The translations under genes were made by a program, and so were the position numbers. Positions 36,141 to 45,162 of a stretch of 64,000 bases of DNA are shown piece by piece (position 1 is the first letter of the stretch; every line of letters begins with the position of its first letter). The notes beneath the pieces were generated by a model. The model was not told where the DNA came from. It saw only the letters and a list, made by a program, of their open reading frames with translations, and ran no database searches. Origin of the DNA: Methanosarcina sp. (lineage in GTDB: Archaea > Halobacteriota > Methanosarcinia > Methanosarcinales > Methanosarcinaceae); contig NZ_JAQUVZ010000009.1 of NCBI RefSeq assembly GCF_028693135.1, positions 62,001 through 126,000 on the forward strand, read 5' to 3'.

Positions 36141-36232
36141 GGGTACGCAAATCCGGAGGAGAAAAGTATGCTGATCCGGAGGAGAAAGGTACGCAAATCC
36201 GGAGGAGAAAGGTAAGCTGACCGGACGAGAAA
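36141..36232. repeat. Two copies of a 45-47-bp repeat, each with an internal half repeat
   Basis: GGTACGCAAATCCGGAGGAG is followed by a GCTGA(T)CCGGA half unit; the pair occurs at 36141-36187 and again at 36188-36232. It lies upstream of the acetyltransferase gene. Short frames through it have no support. Confidence 0.8.
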
Positions 36233-36285
36233 TGTTGAAATGAGGTCCGGAAAGAAAAATCTGAAAGGCATTAAAAACATTTTTC

Positions 36286-36804
36286 ATGAGGGAAGCTCAA
36301 TTTCCCATCATGCCTCGAGTAAAGATTCGCCCTCAAGAACTTTCCGATGCCGAGCGCCTATTTGAAATTCTCACACATACGGACTTTGAGTTTATAGAAA
36401 TCCCAATCAAAACCCTTGAAGATGAAAAACAATTCCTGAAGCTGAACGGGGTAAAAAGGATAAACAATTTTGAACACAACTATTCAATTCTTTATGACGA
36501 AAAACTTGTAGGGATCTGCGGGATCGGGATCGACCAGCACAGGCCATGGATGGGGGAAATCGGGTATCTTGTTGATAACGCATACCAGAGGCAGGGTATT
36601 GCAACCGAAGCTGTAAAGCAGCTTGAGAAAATTGGTTTTGGCGCACTGAAACTACAGAGAATTGTTATCCTGATGGATACTCGAAACTTCGAAAGTGAAC
36701 AGGTTGCCCGGAAGTGCGGATACGAAAAAGAAGGAGTCGCAAAAAAGATCCACAGAATAAGGAAAGAGTATTATGACTGCTTCGTATATGCCAAAACCAG
36801 GTGA
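36286..36804 (+). CDS. GNAT-family N-acetyltransferase (RimJ/RimL-like)
   Basis: A 172-residue acetyl-CoA-dependent acetyltransferase. The GNAT acetyl-CoA loop is DNAYQRQGIATEAVKQLEKIGF, motif A strand MGEIGYLVD precedes it, and motif B appears as RIVILMDTRNFESEQVARKCGYEKEG. These are typical of RimJ/RimL proteins that acetylate ribosomal proteins or small amines. An internal ATG eight codons in (MPRVKIRPQ) is an alternative start nearer the usual N-terminus. No operon partner. Confidence 0.88.
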   Translation: MREAQFPIMPRVKIRPQELSDAERLFEILTHTDFEFIEIPIKTLEDEKQFLKLNGVKRINNFEHNYSILYDEKLVGICGIGIDQHRPWMGEIGYLVDNAYQRQGIATEAVKQLEKIGFGALKLQRIVILMDTRNFESEQVARKCGYEKEGVAKKIHRIRKEYYDCFVYAKTR

Positions 36805-36914
36805 ACAGCAAGTAAGTAGCAGATAAGCAACAGATAAACAGCAGGTAAGTAGCAGATAAGCAACAGGACAGCCGGGGAGCAGTAAAAATAGAGCTCAGAT
36901 CAACCAGTGGAAAA

Positions 36915-37131
36915 AAATCAAAGTTGCGCTGGCGCACCCCGCCGCAAGCAACGGGGTATGTTCGCGCCACCGCTCCAAATTCCGTTAAAGAAGACAATAA
37001 CCCTAAAAACTTTAGTTTGAGCAGGAGTTAACAACCAAAAAATTGAATTGATAAATCATATTATTATTAACGGTTACCGGGGAAGTTTTCCATCCCCGCA
37101 GCAAGCTAGCGGGGTATTCGACTGAAAATAA
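36915..37131. mobile_element. 217-bp palindrome-ended element, copy 1
   Basis: Nearly identical to 46637-46853 over all 217 bp (about ten differences by eye), in the same orientation. One hairpin lies near each end: CCCCG.CGCAAGCAACGGGGT near the left and CCCCGCAGCAAGCTAGCGGGGT near the right. No gene inside; apparent frames are short. It behaves like a miniature element moved by a single-strand (IS200/IS605-type) transposase in trans. Confidence 0.75.
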
Positions 37132-37173
37132 AAATGGAGGAAAAGAATCCTGAGTTCGGGGGGCTGTAAAAAC

Positions 37174-37533
37174 TCAGACCAGCCCCACAGTTTCTATAAG
37201 GCTGACTCCGTACCAGACTACCATAAGGTTGTTTATCGTTACCAGGATGCCTACGGATTCTATTATGTGTTTTGTGAGATTCCAGCGCCCCGTTGAAGTT
37301 TTGATTATCGGAGCTACGTAAAAGAGCAGCATAATGAATGCAACTTTTATAAGCAGAAGATGATAAATCCCGTAATTTTCCAGGATCATTGCAGGAACAG
37401 GGTTATATTCTGCGCCAAACGGCAAGGCGTAAAAGGTAGAAGCCCAATCCCCGATCACATAGAAAAGGATAATAAACCGGATATCGTACAGGAAAGACCA
37501 GAACGAACTCCGAATAGAGTTAACTTCCAACAA
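37174..37533 (-). CDS. Small integral membrane protein, DUF5658-like
   Basis: A 119-residue protein with three predicted helices (about 18-36, 55-75 and 92-112). The motif GDWASTFYALPFGAEYNPVPA resembles the GD..(T/S)T......GG.E.NP pattern of DUF5658 proteins. Function unknown. It stands alone. Confidence 0.6.
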   Translation of the reverse strand: MLEVNSIRSSFWSFLYDIRFIILFYVIGDWASTFYALPFGAEYNPVPAMILENYGIYHLLLIKVAFIMLLFYVAPIIKTSTGRWNLTKHIIESVGILVTINNLMVVWYGVSLIETVGLV

Positions 37534-38215
37534 AAAACCCCCTCGATTACTTCTCTGTTTTTCGGATACAGCGAATTTAATTTATAAGATTATATAAACG
37601 TAAGAAACTAAGATAGAGGTTTACAAATATTAGGAAGAGGAAGGTAAAGGGTTTTAATAATATTTAAGGTGTTTATGAGCTGTCGAATATGAAACAAAGG
37701 TCTAAACAAACTTAAATTAGCGAACAAACAGATAAATAATTATTAAACAGAAATTTTTAAGAATTAAAATGAAAAAAGAAAATTTAAAGGCTCCTGAAGT
37801 CAGTTAGGAGTAAATTTTGGAAATTATATCTAACCGATGTCCGATGCTTTTAAGATAGGACGCGAAGGAATTTTTCTAGCCATGTTTTCCTGCCAGTTAA
37901 GGGATATGCTGCAAGTATGGAAAGGTATAAAAAGGAGAGTTTTTTCTAAGAAGAAAACTCCTACAAAAAGAAAACTCTTACAAAAAGAAAACTCCTGCAA
38001 AAAGAAAACTCCTACATAAAGAAAACTCCTGCAAAAAGAAAACTCCTACATAAAGAAAACTCCTGCAAAAGATGATTCCAGCAAAAAGTGGTCCAGCAAA
38101 AAATGGTCCAGCAAAAAGCGATCAGCAAAAAGTGGTCCAGCAAAATCCTGAATTGAGCGCCCTGCTGGAGATAACGGCTGAAATACTGGCTGAAAATCTG
38201 CTTTCAAACTAAAAG
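37534..38215. other. Gene-free region with tandem repeats before the ABC ATPase
   Basis: AT-rich sequence, then seven 17-bp units at 37951-38069 and four or five irregular CAGCAAAAAGTGGTC units at about 38076-38145. A short frame (37837-38019) only reads into the repeats. Confidence 0.6.
37951..38069. repeat. 17-bp tandem repeat, seven copies
   Basis: AAGAAAACTCCTRCAWA units run head to tail from 37951 with two alternating versions (GCAAA and ACATA endings), suggesting later duplication of a double unit. Confidence 0.9.
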
Positions 38216-39043
38216 ATGATACTAATGGATGAACAATTACAAAACCCGGAGATAGAGAACTTCCCCCCCTTGCTGGAAATGAAAAATGTTACAGTGGTCA
38301 GAGGTGGGAAAAAGATCCTTGACTCCGTATCCCTTTCCATCAAGCCCGGAGAACATGTTGCAATTATAGGGCCCAATGGCTCTGGCAAGTCTTCCCTGAT
38401 AAAGACATTAACAAAAGAATATCACCCACTGGCAAGAGCCGACGGGCTCGTCCTGAAAATCATGGGTAAAGAGACCTGGCACGTTTTTGAGCTCAGGAAG
38501 CTTCTCGGGATAGTTTCCGGGGAACTCCAGCAGACGTGCTGCCGCCAGATCCGGGTTCTTGATGTTGTACTCTCAGGGTTTTTCAGCAGCATAGGCATAT
38601 ATTACAACCACAAAGTGACCCCTGAAATGGAAGCCAGGGCAGAGGAAGTTCTGGAGTTCCTTGAGATATCCCACCTCACAGACCGGCTGATGTGCGAACT
38701 TTCCACAGGGGAAGCAAGAAGAGTTCTGATAGGGAGAGCTCTTGTTCACGACCCGCAGGCGCTCTTCCTGGATGAACCTGCAAACAGCCTTGACTTAAAA
38801 GCCCTGCACAGTTTCCGCGAAAGCGTCCGGAAAATTGCCCTTTCAGGCAAAAGTGTGATCCTTGTTACTCACAACCTGCAGGATGTCATTCCCGAAATCA
38901 GCCGTGTGGTCCTCATAAAGGAAGGGAAAATCTTCAGGGACGGGAAAAAGGAGGAGGTCCTGACAGATGCAAACCTCTCGGAGCTTTTTTCCCTTTCCGT
39001 AAAAGTCCTGGAAAGAGAAGGTTACTACCAGGCCTGGAGCTGA
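38216..39043 (+). CDS. ABC transporter ATP-binding protein (ModF/iron-type)
   Basis: A 275-residue single ATPase domain. Walker A is GPNGSGKSS (residues about 53-61), the signature is LSTGEARRVLIGRAL, Walker B is ALFLDEPANSLD and the H-loop is LVTHNLQD. The signature sequence and the long EYHPLARADG segment resemble the ModF-like/YlmA group, soluble ABC ATPases without an adjacent permease, as here. Two possible starts (38216, 38225). Followed by two DUF1638 genes on the same strand. Confidence 0.88.
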   Translation: MILMDEQLQNPEIENFPPLLEMKNVTVVRGGKKILDSVSLSIKPGEHVAIIGPNGSGKSSLIKTLTKEYHPLARADGLVLKIMGKETWHVFELRKLLGIVSGELQQTCCRQIRVLDVVLSGFFSSIGIYYNHKVTPEMEARAEEVLEFLEISHLTDRLMCELSTGEARRVLIGRALVHDPQALFLDEPANSLDLKALHSFRESVRKIALSGKSVILVTHNLQDVIPEISRVVLIKEGKIFRDGKKEEVLTDANLSELFSLSVKVLEREGYYQAWS

Positions 39044-39258
39044 AGAAAAGCCCATTCCGGCTCCAATCCTGAAAATCCGCCCAATGCCTATTCCGGTTCC
39101 AGCCCTGAAAATCCGCCTTTTTCAGAGCTTACCGGGACAGAGGAAAATGAATCAATATTTAAAAACCTCGCAGTATTTAAAAACCCTCGTTTTCTACTAA
39201 GAGTTATTAGCTCTCCCGATAAGGATATTCTTTAATAGTCCCGGGCAAAGTCTATATC

Positions 39259-40098
39259 ATGACAGTGATGGGAATAATCGGCTGCAGGGTATTCGAGGAC
39301 GAAATTGTCCATGTGCTTTCAAATGACCCTGAAGTGGAAAGGATTTACCTCGTAAAAGATGACGAAAACATCGGCCTCCTGCACAAACTTGAAGTTAAGG
39401 GGCTTAAGCCGGTGGTCCTGCCTGTTCACGAGATCAGGGCTTGCCTGGAACAAAGTGATGAATTCAGCGTTATTGTCCAGCTTCAGGAGATAGGACTCCA
39501 TATGAACTCTTCCAGGCTCAAAAGTAAAACATATACAAACCTGAACCTGATATCCCGGTTTGCAGACGGAATCCTCCTTTTCTACGGGCTCTGCGGGCAT
39601 GCGTTTTCCCGGATGCAGAAAGATTTTGCACATACCGGATGCTCTCTACAGCTGCTGCAGGACAGAAGTGCAGGCGGACCGGCACAGCCCCTTGCAGACT
39701 GCATTGCAGCAGCCCTTGGAGGCAGCTCCCGCTACCGGGAAATTTTGAAAAACCACAGTGATACTTTTTTCTTAACTCCCATGTGGGCCGCAAACTGGAA
39801 AAACGCTTTCGGAGTGAATGAGAAATCGCCTGGGGGTTTTGAATTCACCCCTGAAAACCTGAGAGAACTCGGGTATCGGAAAGTTGCAAGGGTCGACACA
39901 GGGCTTTCCTATGAACCTGATTTTGAGAAAAAAATAGAAGAATTTGCGCTTGACTTCGGGTTCGAGATTATAGAACTTAAAGGTAGCACTGAAATAGCGC
40001 AAAAATCGTACAGTCTAATGCAAAGTATGCTGCTCAGGCCTCACTTACAGCCTGAAAACATTTTGTTCAAAAAGAACTTTCAGGGTTTTAGTACTTAA
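39259..40098 (+). CDS. DUF1638 protein, paralogue A
   Basis: A 279-residue cytoplasmic protein of the DUF1638 family. Conserved features: GIIGCRVFEDEIVHVLSNDPE at the N-terminus, DGILLFYGLCGHAF in the middle and FFLTPMWAANW, then KVARVDTGL. The cysteines in IGCR and GLCG are family-wide and could bind metal or corrinoid; in Methanosarcina, DUF1638 genes are often seen near corrinoid-methyltransferase genes, though none lies here. It is about 45 percent identical by eye to the second copy at 40426, so the pair is a duplication. Confidence 0.82.
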   Translation: MTVMGIIGCRVFEDEIVHVLSNDPEVERIYLVKDDENIGLLHKLEVKGLKPVVLPVHEIRACLEQSDEFSVIVQLQEIGLHMNSSRLKSKTYTNLNLISRFADGILLFYGLCGHAFSRMQKDFAHTGCSLQLLQDRSAGGPAQPLADCIAAALGGSSRYREILKNHSDTFFLTPMWAANWKNAFGVNEKSPGGFEFTPENLRELGYRKVARVDTGLSYEPDFEKKIEEFALDFGFEIIELKGSTEIAQKSYSLMQSMLLRPHLQPENILFKKNFQGFST

Positions 40099-40425
40099 GG
40101 ATTGACTCAAAAATGATCAACTTTTTTTGAAATTTTTAAACTTTTTTGAAGGCATTACGTCAAGTCATTGGAATATACCAGAAAATTAATTAGTACATTT
40201 TAGTAACGCTTATGTATATAAGGGTACACGTAAAATAATAAATGAAGATTTTTAAAGATGAAAATATAAATTTATAGAAAGCCTGTACTATGTGATTTTT
40301 TTAAGAATATGATTTTTAAGACATTTTTCTGGAAATTACACGAAATCCCTCAGAGAACGCACTATCAGCTTTCAAAATGAGAAAACCCCGAGTTGCCAGG
40401 AATTAAACATGCCAGAGGAGTCTAC
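40099..40425. promoter_or_regulatory. Spacer with promoter of the second DUF1638 gene
   Basis: 327 bp. A TATA-like TATGTATATAAGGG lies at about 40209-40222, giving a leader of roughly 180 bases; GAGGAG lies 6 bases before the ATG at 40426. The second copy is therefore likely transcribed on its own. Confidence 0.45.
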
Positions 40426-41232
40426 ATGCCAGTAATAACCATAATAGGGTGCAGGATGTTCGAAGACGAGATAATGCATCTTCTTGAAAACGACCCTGAA
40501 ATTGGAAAAGTGCTCGTAGTGGAAAACGAAGACTGCGACGGCATCATGAAAAAGATGACAGAAGCAGGAATTGCACACACTGCTCTCCCCCTTGAAGATG
40601 TTCCCGATAAATCGGCAGGAAAAGATAAAGGTTTAACCCTAATCGTATACATGCTTGAATTTTCCCTGCATGCAATCCCTGAAAACCTTAAAAAAACCGT
40701 TTATTCAAAAGTAGAACTTATGGCACCCCGCTCGGATGGAATCCTGCTTTTTTACGGGCTTTGCGGGAACGTGCTCGGGCAAATTGAAGAAGACTTCAAA
40801 AACCTGGACTGCAAAGTCTGTATCCTGAAAGAAGAAAACGGAGAAATCGTGGATGACTGTATCAGTGCCGTGCTCGGGGGCAGAGGTAACTACCAGAAAG
40901 CCCTGAAAAACGGCAGAAACGGAGCGACCTTTTTCCTGACCCCCATGTGGGCTGTAAACTGGAGGGAAATGCTCCGGGCTGCAGGCCTGAGCCAGGACCC
41001 GAATAATATAGAGATGTCGAAGTTTGTCTTTGACTATGCGGGTTACAAAAAAGTTGCAAGGATAAATTCAGGCCTTGCCTACGAAAAAGAATTTGATGCC
41101 TATGTAAAGGAATTCGCTACACTCTTTGAGTTTGAGGTCACAGACCTCGAAGGGACTCTGCAGCTTGTAGAGAATTGTTACGCAAAAACAAAAGCTTCAG
41201 TGTTCGATGCCTGCCCTCACACCCAGGCTTAA
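40426..41232 (+). CDS. DUF1638 protein, paralogue B
   Basis: A 268-residue paralogue of the preceding gene, starting MPVITIIGCRMFEDEIMHLL. ATG 40426 is chosen because of the GAGGAG site and alignment with paralogue A; a longer in-frame TTG start at 40393 adds an unconserved extension. The same conserved blocks recur: DGILLFYGLCGNVL, DCISAVLGGRGNY, FFLTPMWAVNW and KVARINSGLAYE. Function unknown; the IGCR and GLCG cysteines are kept. Confidence 0.82.
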   Translation: MPVITIIGCRMFEDEIMHLLENDPEIGKVLVVENEDCDGIMKKMTEAGIAHTALPLEDVPDKSAGKDKGLTLIVYMLEFSLHAIPENLKKTVYSKVELMAPRSDGILLFYGLCGNVLGQIEEDFKNLDCKVCILKEENGEIVDDCISAVLGGRGNYQKALKNGRNGATFFLTPMWAVNWREMLRAAGLSQDPNNIEMSKFVFDYAGYKKVARINSGLAYEKEFDAYVKEFATLFEFEVTDLEGTLQLVENCYAKTKASVFDACPHTQA

Positions 41233-41292
41233 AACCCGGATCTGAAAACTTTTTTCCCCGGCCCATATTTTTTCCGCCCTTATCTGGGCTTA

Positions 41293-41362
41293 TCCTGTTC
41301 AATCCTTATCCAGTTCAATCCTTATCCTGTTCAATCCTTATCCTGTTCAATCCTTATCCTGT
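41293..41362. repeat. 16-bp tandem repeat, four copies and a partial one
   Basis: TCCTGTTCAATCCTTA units at 41293, 41309 (one change), 41325 and 41341, then a partial unit. It lies between DUF1638 B and the glycogen synthase gene. Confidence 0.92.
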
Positions 41363-41488
41363 TTTATAGTTCCCTTCCTTCTCGCCCTTATCAGTTTCCT
41401 TTATCAATTGATAGGTATTAATATTCACAGGCGAATTAAAAATAAACACCGAATCTAAAGGCAAAAAACCTGAGGGGGAATTCAGGAA

Positions 41489-43288
41489 TTGGGAAACCAT
41501 TTCATAATAATTGCCGGAGAAGAGGCAGGACCTGTATCAAATAAAATGGGCGGGATCTGGAACGTCATTAATGAAGAGGCACATACCCTTGCGGCTCTTT
41601 TTGACTCCGGAAAACTCAAGGCAAAAGAAGACGCAGAAATCCTTGTTGCAGGGCCATATTTCGGGCACAGAGGCGCGGACTGGAACCGGGGCTTGAACAG
41701 GATTACGGATATGAACGGGCTTGCCCCACTCAGCTCTGACGGAGAGCTGGAGAAGAGTTTGAAAGCCCTTGAAAACGAAGGCATTAAAGTGTTCACAGGA
41801 GAGGAAATGGTAGGGAAAACCCGGATAGGTTACCTGCAATTTCAGACCTCGGACTTCGGGAAAATACGCTCGACACATCTGGGAAAAGAGATGAACCTCG
41901 AAAGCCGGATCAAAGCCGAAGCCTATGAACTCCTGGGGCTTGACTCCCTTAGATATGAAAGCATGCCAAATGGCGCGGAATATACCCATTACCTTTCTCT
42001 TTCACATTCGATTTCCGAGCTTATCCGGCTTCTTGTAAGTTCGGCTCCTAAAACTGCCGACACCTGGGCAGAAGAAACAGGCTCGGGTAAAGATCTGATT
42101 CCCTGTCCCGGGGTATCCCTGCACTGCCATGAGTTCGGAACATTTTATGCACCTGCGAGACTTAAGAAACTGGGGGTCCCGATAAATACTGTCGCAACCC
42201 TGCATGCTACCCTTCCCGGCAGGGCTGCCGGATATAACTCAATTCAAAAAAGAAGAAATAATGACAGCACATGGCCTCCGGGTGTGCCTGAAAACCTTGC
42301 TTCCCTCGAAGCCCTTGCCCTGTATGCAGACACGGTTACGGCAGTAGGGGAATCCACGCGGCAGGAAGCCAGACTTTTTTATGGGATTTCCGGGATTGTA
42401 ATCCGAAACGGGATAACCATCGAATCCGAAAAAATAGACTGGAACCGGAAAGAACGCTGCCTTACACAGATCCGGAATTTCCTTTCCGAAAACCTGTACA
42501 GGTATTACGGAGGGGAAAAGATCGAGCCTGAAAAGATCATTCCCATTTTCACAATCTCCCGCATAGAGGTCGAAAACAAAGGATACCCTGACCTTCTCGA
42601 TTCCCTTGTAGCTCTCGAGCATGTAATAAGGAACAGCATCCTGGAAGGGCATATGGAAGAGGGGATAAAGGTAGTCTGCTTCCTTGTAGCTGCCGAAGGC
42701 CCAAAAACTAACCTTCCGGAAGGGTTTCCGGTAAACCTGCCAAAAGATGTGCTTGTAGGAAACGAGCTGAGGCTTCAGCAGATGATAGAGGAGAAAGGGC
42801 TTGATTTTCCGAAAATGGTAAGGGGAAAGCGTTCAGTTGCAGCGGTCCTCTATCCCCAGATAATCTCAACAGAGGACGGAGGGCTGGAAATGGGAGCAAG
42901 AGACTTTATGGCTGGCTGCTGTGCCGGAGTGTTTCCTTCCCGCTATGACCCGTTCCTCCTCACAGGGCTTGAAGCCGGAAGAGAGGGGACCCCAAGTGTG
43001 GTAAGCCGGGTCTGCGGTTTCAGTGATGCCATAAAAACTATCGAATCCCTGGTAGAAGGCCTGGGAGGAGTAATAGTTGTAGACAACATAGACCTTTCTT
43101 ACTATGAGACAGTCCTTGACTACGCCCTGGCAGTCAGTTACTTCACCCGAAATTTCGTAGACGACCGGGTAAAATACAAACTTCTCTGCAGGGAAGCTTT
43201 TCTCCTTGCAAAGGACATGGACTGGGAAAAACCCACAGAACAGTATTATGAACTGATAAGCGGAGCACGCTTCTGTGCGCAGGAATGA
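41489..43288 (+). CDS. Glycogen synthase, GT3-like
   Basis: A 599-residue glycosyltransferase. The N-terminal loop NKMGGIWNVINEEA corresponds to the nucleotide-sugar-binding KVGGIYTV motif of eukaryotic-type glycogen synthases (GT3). Other family landmarks are SLHCHEFGTF, TLHATLPGRAAGY, ITIESEKIDW and the C-terminal acidic motif FPSRYDPFLLTGLEAGREGTP. It should extend alpha-1,4-glucan from UDP- or ADP-glucose. It starts at TTG after a GAGGGGG site. The gene is 55 bp upstream of a GalT-like gene, and a GT4 enzyme follows, forming a storage-sugar cluster. Confidence 0.88.
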   Translation: MGNHFIIIAGEEAGPVSNKMGGIWNVINEEAHTLAALFDSGKLKAKEDAEILVAGPYFGHRGADWNRGLNRITDMNGLAPLSSDGELEKSLKALENEGIKVFTGEEMVGKTRIGYLQFQTSDFGKIRSTHLGKEMNLESRIKAEAYELLGLDSLRYESMPNGAEYTHYLSLSHSISELIRLLVSSAPKTADTWAEETGSGKDLIPCPGVSLHCHEFGTFYAPARLKKLGVPINTVATLHATLPGRAAGYNSIQKRRNNDSTWPPGVPENLASLEALALYADTVTAVGESTRQEARLFYGISGIVIRNGITIESEKIDWNRKERCLTQIRNFLSENLYRYYGGEKIEPEKIIPIFTISRIEVENKGYPDLLDSLVALEHVIRNSILEGHMEEGIKVVCFLVAAEGPKTNLPEGFPVNLPKDVLVGNELRLQQMIEEKGLDFPKMVRGKRSVAAVLYPQIISTEDGGLEMGARDFMAGCCAGVFPSRYDPFLLTGLEAGREGTPSVVSRVCGFSDAIKTIESLVEGLGGVIVVDNIDLSYYETVLDYALAVSYFTRNFVDDRVKYKLLCREAFLLAKDMDWEKPTEQYYELISGARFCAQE

Positions 43289-43343
43289 GGTCTCCGGAAA
43301 AGAGTGAAAACGGAAATAAGGAATGAGTTGAGGTTTTCCGAAA

Positions 43344-44372
43344 ATGTCCGAAATCAGAAAGCATTATTTTCTCCCCGAATACTGCATAATTGCTGAAGAG
43401 AGAGCAAAAAGACCTTCGGATTTTGCAGGACCGCCCGAAGGCTCCGAAAAAAACCCTTCTGAAAGCTGCGTGTTCTGCGGGGCAAATGAAGAAAAAACGC
43501 CTCCTGCAACTGCGGTATATAAGAATGGGGAGGTCTTTGCCGATACCGGGGAAAAAAGAGTAAGCAACTGGGATTTTCGCTGTTTTCCAAACCTCTATCC
43601 TGCACTTTCTCCTCCACTTTCTCCTGCACATTCTCCTGCACATTCTCCTGCGTCACCTCCCCCCGGATTTCCCGGAAAAGGTCTTGAAGTTTTCCCGGGG
43701 TCCGGTTTCCATGAGATAATAGTGGAGTCCCCTGTGCACGGGAAAAAACTGAAGGACTTCTCCGACACTGAAATATCCGGGCTTATGAGGGTCTATAAAG
43801 ATAGAGTTTGCCATTACGCAGCCCATGAAAAAATCCGTTATGTCTCCCTGTTCAAAAACTCTGGAAAATCCGCAGGCGCTTCCCTGGACCATACACACAG
43901 CCAGCTCATCGCCCTGCCGGTTTGCCCTCCGGGCCTGGAAAGGGAACTGAAGGCTATTAGAGAAAGAAAAAAGTGCCCTTACTGCACTCTCCTTGAAACA
44001 GAAAAAACCTCACCACGTTTAATCCATGAAAATAGCAAATTTGTGGCTTTTGCCCCTTACTATTCAATAGGACCCTTTGAAGTCTGGATCCTTCCAAAAG
44101 AGCATATAAGTTTTCTGGGGGATTTTAGTCCGGAGCTCCTTTTTGCCTTCGGGGAGATTTTGAGAGAGGTTCTCAGGAGTTACGCAAAAGTACTCGGAAA
44201 CATGCCCTATAACCATATGTTCTATCAGCTTTTTGAAACTCCGGAGTACCACCTGAACCTCAGGCTGCTGCCCCGGATCTCCACTACTGCCGGGTTCGAG
44301 CTGAATACCGGAATTTACATCAATACGGTTTCTCCGGAAAAGGCAGCCTCATACCTGAGGGGGGATGAATGA
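43344..44372 (+). CDS. galT: Galactose-1-phosphate uridylyltransferase-like protein
   Basis: A 342-residue HIT-superfamily nucleotidyltransferase. The catalytic His-x-His-x-Gln site is DHTHSQLIALP, with zinc cysteines in SCVFCG and KCPYC, and the second domain contains IGPFEVWILPKEH. These features suit GalT or a related hexose-1-phosphate nucleotidyltransferase. Next to glycogen synthase it probably supplies or recycles nucleotide sugars. A Ser-Pro-Ala-His repeat (about residues 88-109, from a 12-bp satellite at about 43607-43648) is inserted between the two zinc/HIT halves and is unusual. Confidence 0.82.
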   Translation: MSEIRKHYFLPEYCIIAEERAKRPSDFAGPPEGSEKNPSESCVFCGANEEKTPPATAVYKNGEVFADTGEKRVSNWDFRCFPNLYPALSPPLSPAHSPAHSPASPPPGFPGKGLEVFPGSGFHEIIVESPVHGKKLKDFSDTEISGLMRVYKDRVCHYAAHEKIRYVSLFKNSGKSAGASLDHTHSQLIALPVCPPGLERELKAIRERKKCPYCTLLETEKTSPRLIHENSKFVAFAPYYSIGPFEVWILPKEHISFLGDFSPELLFAFGEILREVLRSYAKVLGNMPYNHMFYQLFETPEYHLNLRLLPRISTTAGFELNTGIYINTVSPEKAASYLRGDE

Positions 44373-44399
44373 GTTACTCATGATAAATTAGGGAGAGAA

Positions 44400-44505
44400 G
44401 TGAACTACCCCTGAGCTAAAGACTCAGAGACTTCCTGTGTCATCCTCCAGACCATTGTCCACAAGTCAAGCAGGCTCTACCCCGTGCCCGGTGAAAATAT
44501 GTACT
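44400..44505 (-). mobile_element. Orphan IS200/IS605 right end, omega-RNA-like
   Basis: On the minus strand the segment reads GGGGTAGAGCCTG, then ACTTGTGGAC, then CACAGGAAGTCTCTGAG, hairpin, CTCAGGGGTAGTTCAC. This is the layout of the tnpB 3' end and right end that is transcribed as guide (omega) RNA, ending at a TTCAC-type cleavage site. A related sequence lies at 46866-46953. No intact tnpB is adjacent; a short frame upstream on the minus strand may be its tail. Confidence 0.5.
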
Positions 44506-45162
44506 TGACCTTCCTTTCGGATTCCAGTTTTTGCTGGCACAGTCTCTAGCCCTTAGAGAATGAGTATGAGAGTGAAGTTTGCCCTGTTAACCAACTTGCC
44601 AAAGCATTGTGGTGAGAGCAAAATACCTCGATCCCGTGCCTGGTTATCGCTTTGGGATTTCAGCACAGGGTTTCAGCACAGGGTAATAGACTTCAAAATC
44701 GAAATAAGTTTGCAGAAGCAATAACAAGAGAACTTTGGAAAGTTGATGCTTATATCCCACGAAGCTGAAAACTTCGGGTTTTACGCTTCTTCCTATAAAC
44801 AAATGAATCAAACAAATGAATCAAAAAACTGGAGTGAAAGTTTCCAGTGTAAAACATATGGAAAAAAACGGAGATATATTTATGTACAATTAAAAAGGAA
44901 TAAAGTGAGATAAGTATAGAGATATATGTGTAATGCGAAAATTGGTCTGTAGACCAGGTATTATAGACAATTTCTGCTCAGAACGGGTATGTGAAGGGTT
45001 AGGGAAATACTTTCAGAGAAATTACAGCAGGAGAAGCGAAACCTGAGTTTACCAATCTGGAAAAGATATATTAACCAGGTAAACTGAAGGGTTTGAACAG
45101 CACTGGCTGGGGGAGCCTGTAACTTTTAGGATCCATGATGTCCTTCACTTTGACAAAAAGGA
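44506..45162. other. Decayed gene-free region before the GT4 gene
   Basis: About 650 bp without supported genes. It contains another right-end-like hairpin at 44742-44793, a 14-bp direct repeat (TTTCAGCACAGGG at about 44657-44683) and AT-rich promoter-like sequence near 44870-44900. Confidence 0.4.
44742..44793 (-). mobile_element. IS200/IS605 right-end-like hairpin
   Basis: On the minus strand GAAGCGTAAAA precedes a CCCGAAG...CTTCGTGGG hairpin and ATATAAGCATCAAC. The same order of hairpin, GGGATA and TCAAC occurs at 4241-4275. A single-strand transposon end without its gene is inferred. Confidence 0.35.

Noticed and set aside
36084-36287. 67-codon minus-strand frame upstream of the acetyltransferase
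   Set aside because: It mostly translates the CCGGAGGAG tandem repeat and lacks a ribosome site.
41293-41362. TTCAATCCTTA repeats that resemble the start of the CRISPR repeat
   Set aside because: A 16-bp tandem repeat without the rest of the 37-bp unit and without spacers; the likeness is limited to about ten bases.
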